DNA from: Streptacidiphilus neutrinimicus
GTDB lineage: Bacteria > Actinomycetota > Actinomycetes > Streptomycetales > Streptomycetaceae
Length of the DNA stretch: 34,273 nucleotides
Assembly: GCF_000787815.1 (NCBI RefSeq)
Contig: NZ_BBPO01000028.1
Location: forward strand, 50,452 to 84,724
Reading direction: 5' to 3'
In this document: in pieces, positions 1 to 7,083 of the stretch
Numbering within the stretch: position 1 is the stretch's first letter
How the letters are laid out: each line of letters starts with the position of its first letter
Notes under the pieces: generated by a model
Seen by the model: the letters and a program-made list of their open reading frames with translations, nothing else
The model's database searches: none
What the model was told of the DNA's origin: nothing
Made by a program: the position numbers and the translations under genes

Positions 1-59
1 CGTTCGTCGCGCCGTTCCTCGTCGCGTTCGAGCGCTTCGAGCGACGCGACCGCCGCTGA
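1..59 (+). CDS. C-terminal tail of a gene cut by the window edge
   Basis: The third forward frame is open from the window edge to a TGA at 57-59 and ends in FVAPFLVAFERFERRDRR. Nearly every codon ends in G or C, as expected for a coding frame in this genome. A hairpin follows at 75-102. The tail is a short hydrophobic run then a basic/acidic end, so a membrane protein C-terminus is possible. The family cannot be named from 18 residues. Confidence 0.45.
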   Translation, partial: FVAPFLVAFERFERRDRR

Positions 60-74
60 CCGGCAAGCCGCGAC

Positions 75-102
75 GGCCCCGTCCGGTTCGCCTGGCGGGG
101 CC
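75..102. terminator. Hairpin terminator between convergent genes
   Basis: A 7-bp perfect stem, GGCCCCG (75-81) with CGGGGCC (96-102), encloses a 14-nt loop. It lies between the end of the left-edge gene and the end of the convergent gene at 106. Position and symmetry suggest a bidirectional terminator. No U-tract is present, which is usual in high-GC actinomycetes. Confidence 0.5.
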
Positions 103-105
103 AAG

Positions 106-309
106 CTACTCCGGATCCTGCACCGGCCCGGGGACGAGCTCGACCGGTCCCCACACCGTGCAGCCGAGGTCGTGTGGTTCCTTTCCGCCGTGGCCGTGGC
201 AGCGCGGGCAGGCTGGCCGGTCGTCGCCGCTGGTGCCGGGCTCGTACCCCCAACCGTGGCAGTCGGGACAGAGGTCACGGTCGGGCGGCGGGCAGTCGCA
301 ATCGCTCAT
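106..309 (-). CDS. Small zinc-binding protein with CxxC motifs
   Basis: This 67-residue protein has paired CxxCxGxG-like motifs (CPDCHGWGYE and CPRCHGHGG), resembling the zinc-binding centre of DnaJ-type proteins, plus an N-terminal CDCPPP and a later single Cys. It very probably binds one zinc ion. Such short zinc-ribbon proteins are common in actinomycete accessory DNA, and their roles are mostly unknown. The ATG at 309 has no clear ribosome binding site, so the start is uncertain. It converges with the gene tail at 1-59. Confidence 0.55.
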   Translation of the reverse strand: MSDCDCPPPDRDLCPDCHGWGYEPGTSGDDRPACPRCHGHGGKEPHDLGCTVWGPVELVPGPVQDPE

Positions 310-414
310 GACCGGTCAACGACTCGGCGGCTGATGTGGCGTCGCGGCGGCCAACAGTCGCTGGCCCCGCGGGGGAGACGAGACTTCACCAGGCACCAAC
401 GCTAGGGAGACCCC

Positions 415-762
415 ATGAATCTCGCCCGAAAGCTGGCAACTGGAGCCATGGCGGCCGGCCTCGCCACCGTCGGCGTCGTCGCTGCGACCCCGGCCAGCGC
501 CACGGTCGTGAACTCCACGTGCAACCTGTCGGACGTCGTCAGGATTGACTACGGCAGCGGTAACGGACACTACTGCTACGTCTGGGACGGCAATCGACAG
601 TCCAACACAGGCTGGATGGACATCCAGGACGCCCGTAGCATCTGCTCGGGTACCTACTGGGGATACCTGACGGACATCACGGGAGACCCCCACCACTTCG
701 GCGGGGGCTGCATGTCCCTTGGCGGGATGCACCTGGTGTTGATCACCTTCACCGGCAACTGA
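415..762 (+). CDS. Small secreted protein with four cysteines
   Basis: The 115-residue product starts with a classical Sec signal peptide: basic MNLARK, a hydrophobic stretch, and a likely cleavage after ATPASA (residue 29). The mature part is about 86 residues, rich in Gly, Tyr and Trp. It has four Cys (NSTCNL, HYCYVW, RSICSG, GGCMSL), which could make two disulphides outside the cell. A GGGAGA ribosome site precedes the ATG. I do not recognise the family. A small beta-sandwich of the beta/gamma-crystallin or killer-toxin-like type is conceivable but unsupported by a clear motif. A hairpin follows the gene. Confidence 0.75.
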   Translation: MNLARKLATGAMAAGLATVGVVAATPASATVVNSTCNLSDVVRIDYGSGNGHYCYVWDGNRQSNTGWMDIQDARSICSGTYWGYLTDITGDPHHFGGGCMSLGGMHLVLITFTGN

Positions 763-785
763 GTTCCCGGGCCCGGGATGGGCAG

Positions 786-803
786 CCGGGGCCTGTACCC
801 CGG
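786..803 (+). terminator. Candidate hairpin after the secreted-protein gene
   Basis: CCGGGG (786-791) pairs with CCCCGG (798-803) around a 6-nt loop, 24 bases after the stop codon at 762. A further palindrome, CCCGGGCCCGGG, lies just upstream. This may be a factor-independent terminator or a stability hairpin. It sits before the ribosome site of the gene at 858. Confidence 0.4.
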
Positions 804-857
804 GGGGCCTGGGGGGGTTTGGAACGGGGGCCGGGAACCAAGCGGAGGGGGAAGCAC

Positions 858-1037
858 ATGCCCAGCTGGGGAGGCGGCGGCGCCAACAAGGGCGACGCCA
901 GCACGAACACCACCGAGGCCGAAGAGGCGACCACGGCCACCGAGGCGGACACGACCGCTGAGGAGTTGGTGAGCGCTGACACGGTGATCGAGACCGGCGA
1001 AGGCGCGACGTCGAGCGAGTCGACTGAAGCGGACTGA
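858..1037 (+). CDS. Small acidic Thr/Glu-rich protein, function unknown
   Basis: The ATG at 858 follows a purine-rich ribosome site (GGAGGGGGA, 844-852) and gives a 59-residue protein. It opens with MPSWGGGGANKG and then consists almost entirely of Thr, Glu, Ala, Ser and Asp. It is very acidic and low in complexity, probably disordered, with no Cys and no signal peptide. A longer frame from 819 exists but lacks a ribosome site. The strong terminator at 1047-1081 marks its end. I do not recognise a family. Confidence 0.6.
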   Translation: MPSWGGGGANKGDASTNTTEAEEATTATEADTTAEELVSADTVIETGEGATSSESTEAD

Positions 1038-1046
1038 GGCAGGCGC

Positions 1047-1081
1047 GAGGCCCCGGCGTCCAAGGGGGCAGCCGGGGCCTC
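1047..1081. terminator. Strong bidirectional terminator
   Basis: A perfect 10-bp stem, GAGGCCCCGG (1047-1056) with CCGGGGCCTC (1072-1081), has a 15-nt loop. It lies 9 bases after the stop of the acidic-protein gene and 21 bases past the stop of the convergent gene ending at 1103, so it can serve both. Confidence 0.75.
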
Positions 1082-1102
1082 CTCGCTAGGACATCCCTGC
1101 GC

Positions 1103-1572
1103 TCAGTAGTGCCAGCGGTAGTAGCCGTTGACCTGACTGCACGTGATCGCATTGCCATGCGCGTCGACCGTGGACAGGCCATCGTCGTCATGCGGGCAGA
1201 ACTCTCCCGCCCGGTAGTAGTTCCCGGAGGGAGACAAGATCGGCGCTGTGGCGCCGCCGGAGGACGAACCCCCAGACGAGTCCCCATTCGCCGAGTCGCA
1301 TGCCGGGCCGACGGACACTACGACGTGTTGCAACGGCGACGCCGGATCGGCGTCCGCGTTGTAGCCCGGCTTGTCGCTGGCCCAGGCAGCCTCGGTGCAA
1401 TATCCGTCCCCGGTGGGCGACGTAGTCCGGATGGAATCGAAGGTCGAGGAGCAATCAGTGCCGCCGCGGCTGCCGAGGCGCTGGGCGGAGTCGTCGAGGG
1501 TGGGCACCCGGTACCAGACGATGATGTCGGGGCCGGGATCGCATGCCTTCGGGCTTGCGGATGGTTCACGGT
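1103..1572 (-). pseudogene. 3' fragment of a secreted/surface protein gene, cut by CRISPR array A
   Basis: The open frame reads leftwards from the last repeat of array A to a stop at 1103, about 150 codons. The frame also runs on into the repeats, but those codons are array sequence. No convincing start exists outside the array, so the 5' end with any signal peptide is gone. Visible features are a CDPGPDIIVWYRV segment, a Ser/Gly-rich linker, and a C-terminal module GEFCPHDDDG...ITCSQVNGYYRWHY. Paired Cys and closing aromatics of that kind are seen in extracellular actinomycete proteins. The array trailer therefore abuts or replaced the 5' half of a gene. The exact function is unknown. Confidence 0.6.
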
Positions 1573-1906
1573 CGGAGCACCCCCGCGTCGACGGGGCGGA
1601 CGAGATGGTGACAGGCACCGTCGAACCGGTGATCGGAGCACCCCCGCGTCGGCGGGGCGGACCCGGTGGAGCAGCACGTAGGGCTTCGCGGGGGCGGAGC
1701 ACCCCCGCGTCGGCCGGGCGGACCTTCAGTACCGCGGTGGTCAGGTACTGGACCTCGGAGCACCCCCGCGTCGGCGGGGCGGACTTCCTCCGCGACCGCG
1801 CCGCCCTCGCCTACTCCGGAGCACCCCCGCGTCGGCGGGGCGGACGAGACCAGGCCGGACAGCGCGCTGCCCGCGTTCGGAGCACCCCCGCGTCGGCGGG
1901 GCGGAC
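1573..1906 (-). CRISPR. Array A, leader-distal part (6 repeats, 5 spacers)
   Basis: Six 29-bp repeats start at 1573, 1634, 1695, 1756, 1817 and 1878, with an exact 61-bp period and 32-nt spacers. On the plus strand they begin CGGAGCACCCCCGCG and end GGGGCGGAC. The transcript sense is the minus strand, like the neighbouring cas genes. Repeats at 1573 and 1695 each carry one substitution, consistent with decay at the old trailer end. This block is the continuation of 7084-8211, separated from it by an insertion element. Confidence 0.97.
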
Positions 1907-1920
1907 ACTGGGAGGAACAT

Positions 1921-1923
1921 TAA
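1921..1923. repeat. Target-site duplication TAA, left copy
   Basis: TAA at 1921-1923 flanks the left inverted repeat and recurs at 7066-7068 outside the right one. Keeping one copy joins 1907-1923 to 7069-7083 as a 32-nt spacer, the same size as nearly all other spacers. A 3-bp duplication suits some IS5-family subgroups. Confidence 0.85.
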
Positions 1924-1940
1924 GACGCCGTTTCTTTTGG
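1924..1940 (+). repeat. Left terminal inverted repeat of the IS5-type element
   Basis: GACGCCGTTTCTTTTGG matches the complement of 7049-7065 with one mismatch (T/C at position 12). Similarity stops after 17 bases. Confidence 0.85.
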
Positions 1941-1993
1941 ATGGTTCGAGCGGCCACATGGGCCTGTCCGTACCGTGTGAGAGGGTCCCGACC

Positions 1994-2344
1994 ATGAGCT
2001 ACGACTTGGCCGTGTGGGAGGGTGAGCGGCCGACGGACGACAAGGCCGCCGCCCGAATCTTCAGGGACCTCTACGAGCATTACCTCGATGCGGAAGAGGA
2101 GCGCCCTCCGACTGCGCGGATCGAGGCCTACGTCCTTGCGCTTCTTGAGCGTTGGGGGCATCCGTCCGAGGACGAGACCTCACCCTGGGCGGCTTGGCCG
2201 CTGATCCGCGGAGCCAGCGGCCCGCTGGTCTACTTCCCGATGCGCTGGAGCATGTCGGACGAGGCATCTACCTTCGCTGCAGCACTCGCCGAGTCGATGG
2301 GACTGATCTGCTTCGATCCGCAGCACAACGGGCTCAGGCTCTGA
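1994..2344 (+). CDS. Passenger gene of the IS: conserved Streptomyces-type hypothetical protein
   Basis: The 116-residue protein begins MSYDLAVWEGERPTDD and ends near GLICFDPQHNGLRL. From memory, this pattern (SYDLAVWEG start, GPLVYFPM core, CxDPQ end) is a conserved hypothetical family widespread in Streptomyces. I know no confirmed function. The ATG at 1994 follows GAGAGGG; an upstream in-frame ATG at 1937 overlaps the inverted repeat. It converges with the transposase gene and overlaps its stop by 11 bases. It lies inside the inverted repeats, so it appears to travel with the element. Confidence 0.75.
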   Translation: MSYDLAVWEGERPTDDKAAARIFRDLYEHYLDAEEERPPTARIEAYVLALLERWGHPSEDETSPWAAWPLIRGASGPLVYFPMRWSMSDEASTFAAALAESMGLICFDPQHNGLRL

Positions 2345-2463
2345 TCGACTTCGCCAGTCGGCGGTATCCGATCAGAAGCGCGGCGATTCCGACGAAGCCG
2401 AGGAAGTGTTCCGCCTTGCGCTCGTAGCGTCTGTGGAGCCGACGGCAGCCCGCGAGCCATGAG

Positions 2464-2562
2464 GTTGGGTCGGCCGCGCGGCGAGGTGTCTGCCTGTGGC
2501 AGGTCCTTTTCCGCGCGGCCTCCCGCCGAACCGGACATGACGGTTTCCCTGTCATCCGGCTC
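2464..2562 (-). ncRNA. Group II intron domains V and VI
   Basis: Domain V is the 35-nt hairpin at 2562-2528, opening GAGCCGGATGACAGG, with a GAAA turn and closing TGTCCGGTTC. It matches the catalytic hairpin consensus of bacterial introns. Domain VI follows as a long stem whose outer arms GGCCGCGCGG and CCGCGCGGCC pair perfectly and which should hold the branch-point A. Both look intact, so the ribozyme may still be active. Confidence 0.85.
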
Positions 2563-2570
2563 TCCAGTGA

Positions 2571-4352
2571 TCACAGCGTGTGTGACCTGGCCGTTCGTGA
2601 CGTGTGGATGCGGTCATGGCAGGCTTCGCAGGCCACGAGGGTCTTGCGTCGCCGGTCGAGCATGACGCGCGCCCAGTCGGACGGCGGCCATCCGGCACGA
2701 GCGAGATCGGCGAGGGCTCGGACGTGATGCACCTGGACATCACCTGTGGCCCCGCAGACCTCGCATGTGTCCGCCAGGAGTCTGGTGATCAGCTCCTTGT
2801 GCGGGTAGTCCACCCAGACAGGCCGATGGTCGGTGATCTTCGCCGACCGCTGCTGCTGGAGAGGGATCCCTCCGAACCGTGCCACCAGCGGTTTCCTGTT
2901 CTTCCGCTCGATGCGGGCCTCGAAGCAGACTCGGGTCCCGGCGAGTGTGTCGATCCTGGCCTTGTGCTTCGCGGCCATCTTCGTCACGGTCGAACGGTGC
3001 TTGCCCGCAAGGGTCTTGAGCATGGAGGTCTCCATGACCCATTGCAGCCGGTGCAGCCGGAAGACGTCTCCGGCGAGCAGGTAGTACTGGACGATGCCCC
3101 GGAAGACGGCCCCGAACGTGGCCACGATCGCGTGATCGCTGCCGTTGGTCAGTTCCGTTCGCTTCGCGGGCTTGCCGCGAGCGAGATAGGGCTCGCACTT
3201 GGCCTTGATCACGTCCCTCGGGACACGAAGGGCGATCTGACCGTTGACCCTGCGGTAGCGGCCGGTCTTCTTCGTGTCGTTGTGCTGGGTCGTGATCTCG
3301 TAGCCGAGGAACCGCGCTGCCCGGGTGCGGGCGTGGGTGATCAACGTCTTTTCCTGGGAGAGTTCCAGCTTGAGTTCGTCGCGCAGGAACCCGGCCAGGC
3401 GGCGTTTGATCTGCTCGGCCTCGGCTTTCGGTCCGGTGAATCCGAGGAGGTGGTCGTCTGCGTAGCGGACATAGCGAAGCCGCCGATATGACGGATCGTT
3501 CGGATCCGAGCTCGGCAGGCTCACCATCCGCTGGCGCAGTGCCCGGGCCTCGGCCCGGTCGCCGCGCCGGCGGGCTTTGGCCAGCAGATTCTGCAACTCC
3601 AGGTAGGCCGGGTTTCTGGCCCGGCGCTCTCCACGGGTGCACTCCGGGATCAGAACTGTTTCGACGAATTCGTCCAACCGGTGCAGATATATGTTGGACA
3701 GGATCGGGGAGGCCACTCCGCCTTGCGGCGCTCCGGAGAGCGTGGCACCCCATTTCCAGTCCTCCAGGTATCCGGCGCTGAGCATGTTGCGCACCAGCCG
3801 CAGGAACCGCTGGTCATGGATCTTCTCGCCGAGGATCGACAGCAGGACCTGGTGGTCCAGGCTGCCGAAGCAGTCGGCGATGTCCCCTTCGATGAACCAG
3901 GATGTCCCGGTCCAGGTGTGGGCGACCTCCCGCAGCGCGGTGTGGCAGCCCCGTCGGGGGCGGAATCCATGCGACCGGTCGGAGAACGTCGGCTCGTAGT
4001 ACGCCTCCAACAGCAGGCGGACCACCTCGCCGACGAGCTTGTCCGACCAGGTCGGCAACCCCAGCGGGCGCGTCTTCCCGTTCTTCTTCGGGATGTGCAC
4101 GCGCCGGACCGGATGGAAGCGGTAGCGCTCGTGGCGCATCGCCTCGATGATCCGGCCGATCTTCCGCTGGGACATACCGTCCACGGTTTCCGGCGTGACC
4201 CCGGGCGTCATCGCGCCGTGGTTGGCGTAGATGCGTCCGTAGGCCAGCAGATACAACTGCGGGTTGAACAACTGTCGATACAGTTCATCGCACGGCAGGT
4301 GACGCCTGCCGCGCTCACGCAGGACACCCAGCACCGTTGCGGCGCTCTGCAT
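2571..4352 (-). CDS. ltrA: Group II intron reverse transcriptase/maturase with HNH nuclease
   Basis: This 593-residue intron-encoded protein is complete. It would bind the intron RNA, aid splicing, and drive retrohoming by nicking target DNA and priming cDNA synthesis. Visible parts: reverse-transcriptase blocks from about residue 85 (IPKKNGKTRPLGLP), GAPQGGVASPILSN near 208-220, catalytic YADD at 297-300, a maturase (X) region near 430-500, and a C-terminal HNH zinc nuclease (CEVCGATGDVQVHHV then CEACHDRIH). I chose the ATG at 4352 because GGGGAGG lies just upstream; an open frame continues to 4547 but reads intron RNA. The stop lies 8 bases before domain V. Confidence 0.93.
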   Translation of the reverse strand: MQSAATVLGVLRERGRRHLPCDELYRQLFNPQLYLLAYGRIYANHGAMTPGVTPETVDGMSQRKIGRIIEAMRHERYRFHPVRRVHIPKKNGKTRPLGLPTWSDKLVGEVVRLLLEAYYEPTFSDRSHGFRPRRGCHTALREVAHTWTGTSWFIEGDIADCFGSLDHQVLLSILGEKIHDQRFLRLVRNMLSAGYLEDWKWGATLSGAPQGGVASPILSNIYLHRLDEFVETVLIPECTRGERRARNPAYLELQNLLAKARRRGDRAEARALRQRMVSLPSSDPNDPSYRRLRYVRYADDHLLGFTGPKAEAEQIKRRLAGFLRDELKLELSQEKTLITHARTRAARFLGYEITTQHNDTKKTGRYRRVNGQIALRVPRDVIKAKCEPYLARGKPAKRTELTNGSDHAIVATFGAVFRGIVQYYLLAGDVFRLHRLQWVMETSMLKTLAGKHRSTVTKMAAKHKARIDTLAGTRVCFEARIERKNRKPLVARFGGIPLQQQRSAKITDHRPVWVDYPHKELITRLLADTCEVCGATGDVQVHHVRALADLARAGWPPSDWARVMLDRRRKTLVACEACHDRIHTSRTARSHTL

Positions 4353-5215
4353 TTCGCATACCTCCCCGTATCCGGGTGTCCGAATCACCTGGCCCCCTTC
4401 GCCCTGCGGACGGCTTTCCCGCCCTCCCCGGCCGGGCGTTACTCCGGCGACTACTACGGGGCCTCCGTCGCCATAGGACTCGCGTCCCGTAGGCGATCCC
4501 ACGTTCGTCCCTGTCTGTACGTATCTAGCGCGACACAGGCGTCCCACTCATCTCCTTGAATGTCCTCGCTGGACATCGCTCCACCGCCCGGATGGTGCAC
4601 CGGCCAACAATAGAAGCCAGTGCAGGCGTGGCGTCGGTTTCAGCTGTCTTTCCGACGGATGGGAACTTGCATCTTCTGGAGATTGGGCTTCAAACAATCC
4701 AGTCTTCGCCATATCGCGCGGGCCGCCCGGCGCACCGTCCCTGACAACTGGGCCCAGTCACCGGTTTTCTGACATGCTCTTGTCCCCTTCACCTTTCGGA
4801 TCCAGGTAAGTCATCCGGCCCAGGAACCTCCTTCCGAGTTCCTCCCGGCTGAGCCGGGGATACAAACAGAGCGCCTCGTGGCGCACACTGTCCGCTCGAC
4901 GACCCACCTGTGGCGGCCCAGCCGGCCGGACGGCTCGATCCCCCGACGGGCGATGCCTCGACTTCGAAGCCATCGGCGCAGGTAGTCGTAGTCGTATCCC
5001 TTGTCAGCGTGCAGCTTTCCCGGTTGTCTCCGGCGCGGCCCACGTCGGGAACGGATCGGCGGGATGCCCCGGACAAGCGGCTGCAGGGCCAGGCTGTCAT
5101 GGGTGTTGGCAGCCGAGATGCCGAGGGAGATCGGCAGGCCGTTGCGGTCGCAGATCAGGTGGATCTTCGACCCCTTCTTGCCACGGTCGGTCGGATTCGG
5201 TCCCGTCAAAGGCCC

Positions 5216-5456
5216 GTTACCTTCTTCGTGGCCCCGCAACGGGGCTCCCGGCCTCCGGTCCCGGCATGACCCCGTAGCCCTGTCAGTCATGATCGAAAGG
5301 GTGCTGTCACCGGGCACGGAGGCATCGGCAGACCGCTGATCAGGGGCATGGGCGCCCAACCCGTACCGGGCGGGGCAGGCTCTCCGTAACGTGGATGCCG
5401 GCACGCTGATGCCGCAGGCAGGCCGGGATGGTTCGGAGCTGGGAAGCAAGGATCAC
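5216..5456 (+). ncRNA. Candidate bridge RNA region of the IS110 element
   Basis: Elements of the IS110 group are known to encode a bridge RNA in the non-coding end upstream of the recombinase. This 241-nt stretch is the only place for it, since the right end is 17 nt. It contains a stem GCCCC/GGGGC (5231-5245) and other GC-rich palindromic pieces. AAAGGG at 5296-5301 is complementary to the CCCTTT target half flanking the insertion (6675-6680), so it could be part of a target guide, although six bases can match by chance. The RNA itself is not demonstrated. Confidence 0.4.
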
Positions 5457-6657
5457 GTGACCGACGACGAGACCGTCGACGTCTATCTGGGCCTGGACGT
5501 CGGCAAGGGCGAGCACCACGCCACCGCCCTCACTCCGGCCGGGAAGAAAGCCTTCGACAAGCCCCTGCCCAACACCGAGCCCAAGCTGCGCGAGCTGTTC
5601 GCCAAGCTCCAGGCCAAGCACGGGACCGTGCTCGTCGTCGTCGACCAGCCCGCCTCCATAGGCGCCCTTCCGCTGGCGGTCGCCCGCGACACGGGCTGCC
5701 GGGTCGCCGACCTCCCCGGGCTGACCATGCGTCGGATCGCGGACCTGTATCCGGGCGAGGCCAAGACCGACGCGAGGGACGCCTACGTCATCGCCGACGC
5801 CGCGCGCACGATGCCGCACACGCTCCGGGCCATCGACCCGGCCGATGAGACCACGGCCGAGCTGCAGATGATCGTCGGCTTCGACGACGACCTCACCACC
5901 GAGACCACCCGGATCAAGAACCGCCTGCGCGGCCTGCTCACCCAGATCCACCCCTCACTCGAGCAGGTCCTGGGCCCGCGCCTGGACCACCCCGCCGTCC
6001 TGGCCCTGCTGGAACGCTTCGGCTCACCCGCCCAGATCCGCAAGGCGGGTCGCCGCCGCCTGGTCACGCTGCTGCGGCCGAAGGCCCCGCGCATGGCCGA
6101 GCGCCTGGTGGAGGACATCTCACCGCACTCGACGCGCAGACCGTCGTCGTCCCCGGGACCGAGGCCGCGGCACTGATCGTCCCCAGCCTCGCCTCCTCCC
6201 TCACCGCCCTCGCGGATCAGCGCAAGACCCTGGCCGCACGGATCGAGGAACTGCTGGAGGCCCACCCTCTTTCCCAGGTCCTGACCTCCATGCCCGGAGT
6301 CGGGGTCAGGACCGCAGCCCGCATCCTCATCGACGTCGGCGACGGCACCGCGTTCCCCACCGCCGGGCACCTGGCCGCCTACGCCGGCCTCGCACCGGTC
6401 ACCCGAGCCTCCGGCTCGTCGATCCGCGGCGAGCACCCCGCCCGACGCGGCAACAAACAGCTCAAACGCGCCCTCACCTCGCCGCGTTCGCCTCGCTCAA
6501 GCAGCCCGAGTCACGGGCCTACTACGACAAGAAACGCAAGGAAGGAAAGCACCACGTCGCGGCCATCGTCGCGCTCGCCAGGCGACGCATCGACGTGCTC
6601 TTCGCCATGCTTCGCGACGGCACCTTCTACCAGGCCCCAGCCGTCACGCCAGCTTGA
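5457..6657 (+). pseudogene. IS110-family recombinase (DEDD transposase), two frameshifts
   Basis: The gene starts at GTG 5457 (VTDDETVDVYLGLDVGKGEHHA), with the first Asp of the RuvC-like DEDD domain in LGLDVGK and further acidic motifs in VVDQPASIGALP and KTDARDAYVIA. The C-terminal Tnp domain (MPGVGVRTAARILIDVGDG, then GEHPARRGNKQLKRAL) follows in a second frame. A third frame finishes AAFASLKQPESRAYYDKKRK to a TGA at 6655-6657. The breaks lie near 6120 and 6475 and each looks like loss of one base. The intact length would be about 400 residues, normal for the family. Confidence 0.9.
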
Positions 6658-7048
6658 CGAAAACCATAGGGGCACCCTTTGGTAGCGCGGATGCTCACCG
6701 AGTCGATCGCGCACCGGGACCAGTCCAGCTCACCGTCGCCGCCGAGCTCGTCCAGGACCACGCGGTGCAGCCGAGCCCAAACACGATCGCGACTCCACTG
6801 GGCGAAGCGCCGGTACACGGTCTGCCAGCACGGCCCGAACACCGACGGCAACTGCCGCCAGGTGCAGCCCGAGGTGGCCACGAACACGATCGCTGCCAAT
6901 GTCTCCCGGTCACCAGCACGCCGCCGACCGCCGCCCTGCGGACGCCGGACGAGCTTCTCCGGAACCACCCGCCTGAACGGCTCCCACAGCTCGTCCGGTA
7001 CCAGACGCTCGACAAGACCCTCCACGACAGGTCCAACGCGCAAGCTCG

Positions 7049-7065
7049 CCAAAGGAAACGGCGTC
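7049..7065 (-). repeat. Right terminal inverted repeat of the IS5-type element
   Basis: The minus strand reads GACGCCGTTTCCTTTGG, matching 1924-1940 at 16 of 17 positions. It overlaps the TTG start codon of the transposase at 7052. The second TAA follows at 7066-7068. Confidence 0.85.
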
Positions 7066-7083
7066 TAAACCCCCGTTAAGAGG

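Larger units (their letters stand above)
2464..4886 (-). mobile_element. Group II intron inserted sense in the transposase gene
   Basis: Read on the minus strand, the intron starts GTGCG at 4886 and ends AAC at 2464, matching the group II consensus (GUGYG...AY). These borders are the ones that restore the transposase frame (V-S-W-L-A-G-C). The roughly 530 nt from 4886 to 4353 hold domains I-III; domain IV carries the intron protein; domains V and VI lie at 2464-2562. The intron sits near the 3' end of its host gene, in the splice-competent orientation. Several weak six-base complements to the 5' exon end exist, so I do not assign EBS1. Confidence 0.9.
5216..6674 (+). mobile_element. IS110-family element inserted in the IS5 transposase gene
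   Basis: The borders come from the host gene: deleting 5216-6674 rebuilds an uninterrupted frame (AAA GGG GGG CCT, K-G-G-P) with no duplication, as is typical for IS110 elements. The 1459-bp insert has a 241-nt non-coding left end, a recombinase gene on the plus strand (opposite to its host) and only 17 nt after the stop. The recombinase has two frameshifts, so this copy is dead. The run of six C at the rebuilt site leaves a few bases of border ambiguity. Confidence 0.85.
2334..7052 (-). pseudogene. IS5-family transposase gene split by a group II intron and an IS110 element
   Basis: Three pieces form one gene: 7052-6675, 5215-4887 and 2463-2334. Joined, they total 837 nt, exactly 279 codons. 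Catalytic motifs are spread over the pieces: CAIDSVSIRATKG (first Asp), HADKGYDYDYLRR (second Asp) and HRWVVERT (Glu). The IS110 junction rebuilds RATKGGPLTGPNP and the intron junction rebuilds ERTVSWLAGC, both fitting the family. The start is TTG at 7052, only 13 bases inside the right end. The intron could splice out, but the IS110 insertion cannot, so no full transposase can be made from this copy. Confidence 0.9.
1924..7065 (-). mobile_element. IS5-family element with passenger gene, inserted in a CRISPR spacer
   Basis: The element is bounded by 17-bp inverted repeats that match at 16 of 17 positions (1924-1940 and 7049-7065) and by a TAA duplication. It is 5142 bp long but contains a 2423-bp group II intron and a 1459-bp IS110 element, leaving a 1260-bp core. 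The core carries an IS5-type DDE transposase on the minus strand and a short plus-strand gene (1994-2344). The target was a spacer of array A: removing the element plus one TAA puts the next repeat exactly 61 bp after the one at 1878. Both ends are therefore well fixed. Confidence 0.9.

Noticed and set aside
4353-4886. EBS1 guide of the group II intron
   Set aside because: Several six-base complements to the 5' exon end exist with wobble pairs; none can be preferred without a folded domain I.
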